The translations under genes and the position numbers were made by a program. A stretch of 28,948 nt of DNA, from contig DEJQ01000019.1 in NCBI GenBank assembly GCA_002353575.1, positions 202,748-231,695 of the forward strand, given 5' to 3'. A model generated the notes under the pieces. The model ran no database searches and was not told where the DNA came from. It saw nothing but the letters and a program-made list of their open reading frames with translations. This DNA is from Prevotellaceae bacterium UBA2744. Its GTDB lineage: Bacteria > Bacteroidota > Bacteroidia > Bacteroidales > Bacteroidaceae. Of the stretch, positions 22,797 through 28,948 are shown one piece after another (position 1 is the first letter of the stretch; each line of letters opens with the position of its first letter).

Positions 22797-23326
22797 ATTG
22801 TTTCCCCTAATTTTATCGCTTCATCTAAATAACCAGAACGGTTTATATCTCCTTTGTCTTTGCAGCCACGCGCCAAAACCTTGCCGGAGTCTTCCAGCTT
22901 GAAGAAGTTCAGACAAAGCTGATACTCGGCAAGGATGCTGTCAAACAGTTCAGGAAGAGTGGCAGCACCCACAAGCAGAAGAGCCATCTTTTTGATGTGG
23001 AAAGTATCTCTGATAGGATTATGAAAGCGGTCGATTATTGACTTCAATTGTGCGCTCAGTCCATAGAAATACACAGGCGATGCTATCACGAGCATGTCGG
23101 CAACAGCGGCTTTCTCATAGATAAGAGCCATATCATCCTTCTGTACACAGGTGTTGCTTTCACTTTTGAAACAGGCATTGCAGCCTATACAGGGATTTAC
23201 CTTGTAATCGTGTACAGAAACCACCTCCACATTGTGCTTTTGAGAGGCACCCTTGACGAATGCCTCCACCAGTAGGTCGGTATTTCCGCCTTTTCTCGGA
23301 CTTCCTGAAAGTATAAGTATGTTCAT
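22793..23326 (-). CDS. FMN-dependent NAD(P)H oxidoreductase (flavodoxin-like fold)
   Basis: 177 residues. The N-terminus MNILILSGSPRKGGNTDLLVEAF is the FMN phosphate-binding loop of the NADPH-dependent FMN reductase group, followed by PCIGCNACFKSESNTCVQKDDM (a CxxCxxC plus Cys pattern typical of iron-sulfur flavoprotein-like members) and VIASPVYFYGLSAQLKSIIDR, the second flavin contact. It probably reduces quinones, nitro-compounds or a protein partner. It could donate electrons to the radical SAM proteins of this locus, but that is speculation. Spacing is 5 nt from the winged-helix gene upstream and a 4-bp overlap with the acetyltransferase. Confidence 0.9.
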   Translation of the reverse strand: MNILILSGSPRKGGNTDLLVEAFVKGASQKHNVEVVSVHDYKVNPCIGCNACFKSESNTCVQKDDMALIYEKAAVADMLVIASPVYFYGLSAQLKSIIDRFHNPIRDTFHIKKMALLLVGAATLPELFDSILAEYQLCLNFFKLEDSGKVLARGCKDKGDINRSGYLDEAIKLGETI

Positions 23327-23331
23327 GTCAC

Positions 23332-24369
23332 TTATTTATTTCGATAACTATTGTATGATTGCCATGCTTCACTTACATCAAGAGATTCAAAGCCTTCTTC
23401 AAAGAAGGATGCTTGACAGTATTCTTTAAAAGGTGACCAATTACCGCATATCTTTCCGTCATAAGCTATTACCGGTTGGAAAATTCCGCTGTTGTTGTGG
23501 GCGCGATGCCTATGCTCCTGTGGAAGTACGATGTCTCTTGACTTATAGCCTATGAGATATTCATCGTAAGGAGGAATCAGAAGGAAAGTCCCCTTTCTGA
23601 AGCCTCGTGTACGACAGTCATCTGTCATGTAGAAGTCCCGGCCTCGGTATCTCTCCACATGAATGTAATCACCCAAGAGTGCGATTCCCTTGCGGCAGTC
23701 GCTAATGTTTAGTCCCGACCACCATACAAAATCTTCCAGTGTAGCTGGTTGACGACTTTGAAAGTACTGTCTGGTATAGTAAGCCAAAGCTTCATCTTTG
23801 TCCATCTTCACTGTTGACTTTACCTTATCAGCAGCAAGGGCGTATGTTGCCTTCATCGGCTGTAAATCTCCGCTACAAAGGATGCCAGCCATTTCTGCAA
23901 TGCGGATATGGTAGGACAGGCGATGGCCATCCATCTTCAATCCTTTTTCTGTCAACGCCAGAACGAAATCATCTTTCGTCACACTCCTTTTGTCTGCTGC
24001 TGTCCGAACAAGAATATCCCTGACACGCATCAGTTCATCGGCAGGAATCGAAATCTTATTGCTGCTCATCCATCCCTTCGTGACGGCAATCGCTTTAGGA
24101 GCAAAAAGGTCAATCATAGACCAGTAATCCTCAGCAGAAACCAACTGCCATGTTCCTCTCATAAGGTGCAGACGGATTATCTGCCCCTCATCAAATGCTT
24201 GCTTAAAGGCTTTGTGTGAGGGTTTCTGAGTACGCATGGCCACTGCCCAGCGCATCATGCGGTATTCCTGCGCTTGCATGGCACCCATATACCGTATCAC
24301 TTCAGTTGGCGTACTGAACTGCGGAGCGATAAGCTGCTGATTGAGAAGTCTGATGGTTACTGGATTCAT
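23332..24369 (-). CDS. AlkZ/YcaQ-like winged-helix DNA-binding protein (HTH_42)
   Basis: 345 residues, family length. The HTH_42 (DUF1006) family contains DNA glycosylases such as AlkZ and YcaQ that excise alkylated or cross-linked bases. The start MNPVTIRLLNQQLIAP and GAMQAQEYRMMRWAVAMR show the QxQ motif (Gln32, Gln34), which in AlkZ is the catalytic pair. Further family features are IIRLHLMRGTWQLVSAEDY, PATLEDFVWWSGL and FLLIPPYDEYLIGYKSRD. It sits 13 nt after the FKBP gene and 5 nt before the flavoprotein gene. A DNA-repair glycosylase role is likely by family; the lesion is unknown. Confidence 0.85.
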   Translation of the reverse strand: MNPVTIRLLNQQLIAPQFSTPTEVIRYMGAMQAQEYRMMRWAVAMRTQKPSHKAFKQAFDEGQIIRLHLMRGTWQLVSAEDYWSMIDLFAPKAIAVTKGWMSSNKISIPADELMRVRDILVRTAADKRSVTKDDFVLALTEKGLKMDGHRLSYHIRIAEMAGILCSGDLQPMKATYALAADKVKSTVKMDKDEALAYYTRQYFQSRQPATLEDFVWWSGLNISDCRKGIALLGDYIHVERYRGRDFYMTDDCRTRGFRKGTFLLIPPYDEYLIGYKSRDIVLPQEHRHRAHNNSGIFQPVIAYDGKICGNWSPFKEYCQASFFEEGFESLDVSEAWQSYNSYRNK

Positions 24370-24382
24370 ATCGTCATGTGCT

Positions 24383-24781
24383 TTATGCTATGCCCAACAG
24401 CTCTATTTCGAATATCAGCGTCGAACCACCGGGGATGCCTGGCTGTGAGAACTTGCCATAGCCCATTTCTGCGGGAATATACAGTTCCCATTTGTCGCCG
24501 ATATGCATCCGCTGCATGGCAATAATCCAACCTTCAATGAGGTCACAGAGTCGGCAAGCCAAAGGTACACCGCCACGGCTGCTGTCAAACTGTTTGCCGT
24601 CAATGGTCTTTCCTGTGTAGTGAGCCGTGATAATACTCCTGACAGAAGGTTGTTGACTTGACTGATTACCCTCGCTAAGCACCTTATAGTATATACCCCC
24701 AGGTAGTGCATTGACACCTTCCTCCTTGGCTTTCGCCTCCAGCCAATCCTTGTTGGCCTGTGCATATTCTCTTTTATTCAT
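24383..24781 (-). CDS. FKBP-type peptidyl-prolyl cis-trans isomerase
   Basis: 132 residues from ATG 24781 (MNKREYAQANKDWLEAKAKEEGV), which overlaps the SDR stop by 8 bp; the ORF also extends to 24817 inside the SDR gene. The FKBP core is clear: ITAHYTGKTIDGKQFDSS, LIEGWIIAMQRMHIGDKWELYIPAEMGYG and the closing GSTLIFEIELL. No signal peptide is present, so it is cytoplasmic. The N-terminal helix is like the short extension seen in Bacteroidetes FKBPs. It probably catalyses proline isomerisation during folding; a special link to neighbours is not evident. Confidence 0.92.
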   Translation of the reverse strand: MNKREYAQANKDWLEAKAKEEGVNALPGGIYYKVLSEGNQSSQQPSVRSIITAHYTGKTIDGKQFDSSRGGVPLACRLCDLIEGWIIAMQRMHIGDKWELYIPAEMGYGKFSQPGIPGGSTLIFEIELLGIA

Positions 24782-25493
24782 TGTCAGTTTGATTAAGAGT
24801 CCAACCATTATCGCCATGATATATCATCTGTCTGGTCATGCCGCCATCGATACAGATGTTCTCACCCGTAATGAAACCAGCCTTGTCAGAACAGAGAAAC
24901 AATACCATGTTTGCAATATCCAACGGATTTCCCACACGTCCTGCCGGTTGCTGGATGGCATCGGGACCGTCATAGACGGTGTAGGCGGTGTCAATCCAGC
25001 CTGGAGAGATTGAGTTTACACGTACTTTTCCGGCAAGACTGACAGCCAAGGCATGAGTCAATGCCGCTATGCCGCCTTTTGCTGCCGTATAGCTTTCCGT
25101 CTGCGGCTGGCTCATACGGTCGCGTGAAGATGAAATGTTGACGATGGCTGCACCCTTTGCGAAATGTGGAGCGAAGAGTTTTGTGAGATAGAACGGAGCC
25201 GTAATGCCAACACTCAGGGCATATTGGAACTCCTCATAACTGCACTCGCTTATGCCCTTCATCAGTGGCAGGGCATTGTTGACGAGGAAATCCACATGAC
25301 CGTACTTCACGATCACCTCCTTGGTAAACCGCTCCAGCGTCGCCTTGTCGGCAATATCGCCAACAAAGTGGTTGCCCTGCTGCTTGTCTATAACGCAAAC
25401 CGTAGCACCTGCTTTCTGGAACTCATTTGCGATGCACAGACCTATGCCCCTTGCACCACCTGTCACTATGGCTATCTTTTCCTTGAAATCCAT
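24774..25493 (-). CDS. SDR family NAD(P)-dependent oxidoreductase
   Basis: 239 residues, classical short-chain dehydrogenase/reductase length. The cofactor motif TGGARGIG (TGxxxGIG) is near the N-terminus, then NNALPL (NNAG-like), the catalytic Ser of NISSSRD, YTAAKGG (YxxxK), ISPGWIDT and the C-terminal CIDGGMTRQM. The Asp in VIDKQQ after strand 2 favours NAD(H). The substrate cannot be inferred. It lies 40 nt after the AraC gene, with no clear promoter between, so it probably shares its transcript. Confidence 0.92.
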   Translation of the reverse strand: MDFKEKIAIVTGGARGIGLCIANEFQKAGATVCVIDKQQGNHFVGDIADKATLERFTKEVIVKYGHVDFLVNNALPLMKGISECSYEEFQYALSVGITAPFYLTKLFAPHFAKGAAIVNISSSRDRMSQPQTESYTAAKGGIAALTHALAVSLAGKVRVNSISPGWIDTAYTVYDGPDAIQQPAGRVGNPLDIANMVLFLCSDKAGFITGENICIDGGMTRQMIYHGDNGWTLNQTDNE

Positions 25494-25533
25494 GTTTGTA
25501 TCTGTTTGCTAAATTGAAATTTACCTAAAAGAG

Positions 25534-26427
25534 TTATTCAAACGTTCCATTCTCGTATTCTTGCTGGAATTGTGTACACGTCTTGCCTGTGGCTTTCTTG
25601 AAGAACCGCATCAGATGTGAAGGCTCTGAGAAGTGGAAGTCGTAGGCAATCTCGCTGACCGTCTTGTGGCTGAACAACAGTCCGTTCTTGATTTCGGCCA
25701 GCAGGCGTTGCTTCAGCAGGACGGTGGCTGGAACACCATATTGCGCCATGACGCTCTGGTTAAGCGTCACCCGGCTGACGTGCAGCAGGTCGGCATATTC
25801 CTGCACACGCTGCAGGTCGCGGATGTGCTGCTCCATCAGCTCCACAAACAGGAAAGCGTAGTGGTTCTTCGGCAGTTCAAAGGGCAGACTATATGTCTCG
25901 GTATAGCGTCGGTTCAAGACGGCCAGCAGATAGTAGAGCACGCTGACGATGATATGGTAGCTGTCGGCTACAGGCTGGCGCAGTTCGCTGCGGATTTTCT
26001 TCAGCAGCCGTTCGTATTCCGTCAGTTCGTCGGCTGTTGCCATGAAGTATGGTGGCGTGTCGGTCTGCTGGCAGTACTGCAGGCGATAGACAAAGAACTT
26101 GTCGGCAATAAACGTACGCATGAAGTCGTTGCGGAAGATAAGGAAATCGTAGTCGAGGGCATCTTCGTCAATGTGCCATTCCTGCTGCTGGTGGGGCTTC
26201 AGGATGAGCACCATGCCATCGCGCAGTTCTATCTTCTGGTAGCCCAGCAACAGATAGCCATTGGCCTTACGGAAGAAGAACATCTCGAAAAAATCGGTCT
26301 TGAACACGGGGTATTCCGTCAGCACGCCCCTCCGCTCACTGCCATGGGCGGTGTTGATAAAGAAATCTACACCACATTCCGTCTTGCTGAAAGGCACCTC
26401 TACGAGCCTGTATGTTGTTTTTGCCAT
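25534..26427 (-). CDS. AraC family transcriptional regulator
   Basis: 297 residues. The N-terminal half (about 1-175) is a cupin-type sensing domain (FFRKANGYLLLGYQKIELRDGMVLILKPHQQQEWHI). The C-terminal AraC domain has two helix-turn-helix units: VQEYADLLHVSRVTLNQSVMAQYG and VSEIAYDFHFSEPSHLMRFFKKATGKT. It is the first gene of the leftward series and is divergent from the MBL/radical SAM operon, so it probably controls one or both. Its ligand is unknown. The start is set by a promoter ending 24 nt upstream. Confidence 0.92.
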   Translation of the reverse strand: MAKTTYRLVEVPFSKTECGVDFFINTAHGSERRGVLTEYPVFKTDFFEMFFFRKANGYLLLGYQKIELRDGMVLILKPHQQQEWHIDEDALDYDFLIFRNDFMRTFIADKFFVYRLQYCQQTDTPPYFMATADELTEYERLLKKIRSELRQPVADSYHIIVSVLYYLLAVLNRRYTETYSLPFELPKNHYAFLFVELMEQHIRDLQRVQEYADLLHVSRVTLNQSVMAQYGVPATVLLKQRLLAEIKNGLLFSHKTVSEIAYDFHFSEPSHLMRFFKKATGKTCTQFQQEYENGTFE

Positions 26428-26450
26428 ACCTCTTTATATGATTTCGGCTG

Positions 26451-26481
26451 CGAAGGTACGAAAAAAGCGTGATTTATCAAA
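26451..26481 (-). promoter_or_regulatory. Promoter of the araC-type gene
   Basis: TTTG (26478-26481), 19-nt spacer, TACCTTCG (26451-26458) on the minus strand, 24 nt before ATG 26427. The only clear promoter for the nine leftward genes. Confidence 0.72.
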
Positions 26482-26488
26482 ATGGCAT

Positions 26489-26502
26489 AACAACATGTTG
26501 TT
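26489..26502. promoter_or_regulatory. 14-bp perfect palindrome, candidate operator
   Basis: AACAACATGTTGTT is fully self-complementary. It lies 8 bp upstream of the -33 box of the AraC gene and 29 bp upstream of the -7 element of the divergent MBL gene, a suitable place for a regulator acting on both promoters. AraC proteins often bind direct repeats, so another regulator is possible. Confidence 0.5.
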
Positions 26503-26531
26503 CTGGTATAGACATCTTTAACATTTCGCCG

Positions 26532-26539
26532 TACCTTTG
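26532..26539 (+). promoter_or_regulatory. Promoter -7 element of the MBL-radical SAM operon
   Basis: TACCTTTG is a perfect -7 element 30 nt before ATG 26570. No TTTG is at the proper -33 distance, suggesting an activator-dependent promoter. The longest ORF start (TTG 26537) overlaps this element and is rejected. Confidence 0.65.
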
Positions 26540-26569
26540 CACCCAGAAATCAAAAAAACAGAAAAGAAC

Positions 26570-27337
26570 ATGAAGATTCAACAGATTAGAAACGCTACGA
26601 TTAAGATTGAGTATGCCGGTAAGGTGATGCTGATAGACCCCATGCTGGGCGAAAAGGGCTGTATGCCGCCGTTCCCGTTCTCGCACCATCAGGAATTGCG
26701 CAACCCGATTCACGACCTGCCGATGACGGTGGACGAACTATTAAGGGATGTGGACTGCGTGTTGCTGACCCATCTGCACACTGACCACATAGACGATGCC
26801 GCTTATGAGCAGCTGCCGAAGGAAATGCTCATCGTCGTGCAGGACGAGCTGGACCGTGAGGTGGTCGTGTCGCATGGGTTCAAGCAGGTGAAAGTGATTG
26901 AGGGCGAGATGCAGCTGGGCGATGTTCGTCTGTCGAAGGCTGAGAGCCATCACGGCCACTGGTGGATGCTGCCGAAGGCCGGCCACACCTGCGGCTATGT
27001 GTTCCAGCACCCTGCGGAGCCTACGACCTATCTGGCTGGCGACACCATCTGGTATAGTGGTGTGCGTCGCAACCTTGACCGCTGGCAGCCCGATGTGGTG
27101 ATAGTCAATGCTGGCGGCAACAAGTTTCATGTGGGAGGGCATGTCATCATGCACATTCCCGATGTGCTGAAGACGATGGACTACGCACCGAAGGCCACCT
27201 TCGTGGCCACCCACCTGGAGGGCGTGAACCACAATCACGTCACCCGTGCCGCACTCCTTCAGGCTGCCAGGGAGCATGGAGTGTCCGGGCGCGTCCACAT
27301 TCCCGAGGACGGTGAGAGCGTAAATGTCAGCAAGTAA
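26570..27337 (+). CDS. Metallo-beta-lactamase-fold hydrolase (UlaG-like)
   Basis: 255 residues from ATG 26570. The MBL metal site THLHTDHIDD (HxHxDH) is clear, with later ligands in SHHGHWW, LAGDTIWY and ATHLEGVNHN. The N-terminus MKIQQIRNATIKIEYAGKVMLIDPML is typical of the UlaG-like branch of Zn-dependent hydrolases. The substrate is unknown; such enzymes cleave phosphodiester, lactone or lactate-thioester bonds. It is the first gene of the rightward three-gene operon; the radical SAM gene starts 10 nt after its stop. Confidence 0.9.
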   Translation: MKIQQIRNATIKIEYAGKVMLIDPMLGEKGCMPPFPFSHHQELRNPIHDLPMTVDELLRDVDCVLLTHLHTDHIDDAAYEQLPKEMLIVVQDELDREVVVSHGFKQVKVIEGEMQLGDVRLSKAESHHGHWWMLPKAGHTCGYVFQHPAEPTTYLAGDTIWYSGVRRNLDRWQPDVVIVNAGGNKFHVGGHVIMHIPDVLKTMDYAPKATFVATHLEGVNHNHVTRAALLQAAREHGVSGRVHIPEDGESVNVSK

Positions 27338-27347
27338 ACGAGAGACG

Positions 27348-28037
27348 ATGAGTGTTTGTATCAAAGACCTGATTCAGAACATGAATCTTGTGATTGGCTG
27401 TAATATCGGCTGTAGTTATTGCTATGCCCGCAACAATTGTCGTCGCTACCACATTACAGACGATTTCTCTGTGCCGGAATTCTATCCTGGCAAGCTGCGG
27501 CTGATGGGCAATCCGAAGCCCCACAACTGGCTGCTGACAGGCATGAGTGACCTCGCGGGGTGGAAAGACGAATGGCGTGAACTGGTGTTCGACAAGATGC
27601 GCCAGAACGTGCAGCACCAATATCTGTTTCTCAGTAAACGGCCCGACCTGCTGCACATGTCAGTTACACCCGACAACGGATGGTTTGGAGTCACGGTGAC
27701 CTCTTCGAAGGAAAAGCAGCGTATCGACCAGTTGCGGGAGAATGTAGGTTCAACTCACCTGCATGTCACCTTCGAGCCGATGTTCAACGATATTGGAGAG
27801 GTTGACTTGCACGGCATTAGCTGGATTGTGATAGGAACGGAAACGGGTAAGCGCAAGGGCAAGGCCGTGTCGGAAGTCAGTTGGGTGGAGAATTTGACAG
27901 AACAGGCACACCGGCTGAACATTCCCGTTTTCATGAAGGAAGACCTCGTTCCCATTATGGGGGAGGCAAATATGGTACAGGAGTTGCCACAGGAATTTAA
28001 GGAAGTATTAAAACAACAGGGTTATGATTATAAATGA
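27348..28037 (+). CDS. Radical SAM protein resembling 'radical SAM mobile pair protein A'
   Basis: 229 residues from ATG 27348, preceded by an AG-rich stretch; ATG 27324, inside the MBL gene, is the alternative. The cluster motif CNIGCSYCYAR (C18-x3-C22-x2-C25) matches the radical SAM CxxxCxxC that binds a 4Fe-4S cluster. Other segments (LLTGMSDLAGWKDEWR, LFLSKRPDLL, WFGVTVTSSKEKQRIDQLR, FEPMFNDIG, WIVIGTETGKRKGK) fit the DUF5131-related branch, so it is a paralogue of the gene at 20757. Its 3' end overlaps the next radical SAM gene by 14 bp, the tight pairing expected of the mobile pair A/B system, as I recall it from family names. The product and substrate are not known. Confidence 0.82.
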   Translation: MSVCIKDLIQNMNLVIGCNIGCSYCYARNNCRRYHITDDFSVPEFYPGKLRLMGNPKPHNWLLTGMSDLAGWKDEWRELVFDKMRQNVQHQYLFLSKRPDLLHMSVTPDNGWFGVTVTSSKEKQRIDQLRENVGSTHLHVTFEPMFNDIGEVDLHGISWIVIGTETGKRKGKAVSEVSWVENLTEQAHRLNIPVFMKEDLVPIMGEANMVQELPQEFKEVLKQQGYDYK

Positions 28038-28890
28038 CAAACAAGTGCAGTCGGTGATGACAAAGTCATCGCTGCCTGTGGGCGGTTATTCCGTCAATCC
28101 GTACGTGGGCTGTACCCATGCCTGCAAGTACTGTTACGCCTCTTTTATGAAGCGCTTCACAGGTCATACCGAGCCGTGGGGGACTTTCCTCGACGTGAAG
28201 TACTGGCCTGCCATAACCAATCCGCACAAGTACGACGGCGAGCGCATCGTCATCGGTTCGGTGACAGACGGCTACAACGAGCAGGAGGCTGAATACAAGC
28301 GTACCCGTGCACTGCTGGAACAGCTACAGGGTGCCGACTGCGAGATTATCGTCACCACGAAGAGCGACCTCGTGTTGCGTGACCTCGACCTGCTGAAAAC
28401 GTTCAAGCGCGTCACGGTATCGTGGTCTGTAAACACCCTCGACGAGCAGTTCAAGGAAGCGATGGACGATGCGCCCAGCATCGAGCGACGACTGGCTGCA
28501 ATGAAGCAGGTCTATGAGTCGGGCATCCGCACCGTCTGCTTCGTGTCACCCATCTTCCCAGGCATTACCGATGTCTTTGCCATCATCGAGCGTGTTAAGG
28601 ATTATTCTGACCTTGTATGGCTGGAGAACCTGAACCTTCGCGGACAGTTCAAGCCCACCATCATGCAGTACATCCGCGAAGAGCATCCCGACCTGCTACC
28701 GCTCTACGACGACATCTACAAGCGCAAGCGCCGTGACTACTGGCAGACGCTCGCCCTGCAGGTGGAAGCCTACACGAAGGAGCACCAGATGCCCTACGTC
28801 ATCAACGACCTGCCCTATGGTCGCTCAGAGTATGGCCATCCCGTCGTGGTCAACTATTTCTACCACGAGGAAATCAGGCTGACGCGATAG
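28024..28890 (+). CDS. Radical SAM protein resembling 'radical SAM mobile pair protein B'
   Basis: 288 residues. VNPYVGCTHACKYCYASFMKRF carries the CxxxCxxC cluster motif (C30, C34, C37). The rest follows the spore photoproduct lyase-like/SplB branch of radical SAM enzymes: VIGSVTDGYNEQEAEYKRTRALLEQL, IIVTTKSDLVLRDLDLL, VTVSWSVNTLDEQF and ERRLAAMKQVYESGIRTVCFVSPIFPGITD. Spore photoproduct lyase repairs thymine photoproducts, but activity here is unproven. ATG 28024 overlaps the protein A gene, implying translational coupling; ATG 28057 is an alternative. Followed 25 bp later by a terminator. Confidence 0.86.
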   Translation: MIINDKQVQSVMTKSSLPVGGYSVNPYVGCTHACKYCYASFMKRFTGHTEPWGTFLDVKYWPAITNPHKYDGERIVIGSVTDGYNEQEAEYKRTRALLEQLQGADCEIIVTTKSDLVLRDLDLLKTFKRVTVSWSVNTLDEQFKEAMDDAPSIERRLAAMKQVYESGIRTVCFVSPIFPGITDVFAIIERVKDYSDLVWLENLNLRGQFKPTIMQYIREEHPDLLPLYDDIYKRKRRDYWQTLALQVEAYTKEHQMPYVINDLPYGRSEYGHPVVVNYFYHEEIRLTR

Positions 28891-28915
28891 CATGACTTCG
28901 ATTTCAATTATATTG

Positions 28916-28948
28916 CCGCATACGTACAATACTGCCGTATGCGGTTTT
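28916..28948 (+). terminator. Rho-independent terminator of the MBL-radical SAM operon
   Basis: CCGCATACG (28916-28924) pairs perfectly with CGTATGCGG (28936-28944) around an 11-nt loop, followed directly by TTTT at the window edge. It fixes the end of the three-gene operon. Confidence 0.85.

Noticed and set aside
1..28948. Insertion sequence, integrase or attachment-site evidence for the accessory locus
   Set aside because: No transposase or recombinase gene, no terminal inverted repeats and no tRNA target were seen. The mobile nature of the radical SAM pair is family knowledge, not visible here.

Overview
The window looks like a chromosomal segment of a Bacteroidales bacterium, most likely Prevotella or a close relative. 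The evidence is the repeated Bacteroidetes-type promoters (TTTG, about 20 nt, then TAnnTTTG or TAnnTTCG), Bacteroidetes families such as DUF4831 and a LolE-like permease operon, and carboxynorspermidine decarboxylase. Genus is an inference. No rRNA, tRNA, CRISPR, transposase or integrase was seen.

Layout. 1-95 holds the promoter of a leftward gene lying outside the window. 147-962 is a DUF3298-type lipoprotein, convergent with a leftward pair (967-3699): a secreted cohesin-like protein and a secreted polysaccharide deacetylase. Next come a ClpB-type disaggregase without its N-terminal domain (3858-5945) and a leftward operon of a RelA-like (p)ppGpp synthetase, rlmH and an S41-like lipoprotein whose catalytic residues appear lost (6061-10074). 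Rightward from 10145 is an overlapping set: PLP aminotransferase, LolC/E-like permease, NAD(P)H-hydrate dehydratase and a DUF4831 protein. It converges on a leftward run: small secreted protein, PcrA/UvrD helicase, NspC (14587-18492). Between that run and a two-domain RidA/chorismatase-like gene (18728-19855) is a promoter-to-terminator unit of about 150 nt with no credible ORF, a candidate small RNA.

The most interesting part is 20209-28948. A divergent promoter region (26428-26569), with a 14-bp perfect palindrome, separates two blocks. Leftward is a nine-gene, tightly packed series: AraC regulator, SDR oxidoreductase, FKBP isomerase, AlkZ-like winged-helix protein with a QxQ motif, FMN oxidoreductase, tandem GNAT acetyltransferase, MmcQ/YjbR protein, DUF5131 radical-SAM-like protein and DEDDh exonuclease. 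Rightward are a metallo-beta-lactamase-fold hydrolase and a pair of radical SAM proteins resembling the 'radical SAM mobile pair' A and B, ended by a strong terminator. Three radical-SAM-type proteins, a putative DNA glycosylase and an exonuclease beside one regulator suggest an accessory nucleic-acid repair/modification or detoxification module. That functional link is inference.

Non-coding structure includes three arrays of one 7-bp repeat family (13406-13440, 14507-14548, 19909-19964) and an eight-copy 11-bp array (19993-20080). Start sites were moved inward where a promoter -7 element overlaps or lies downstream of the longest ORF start (genes starting at 3699, 10171, 18492, 19855 and 26570).
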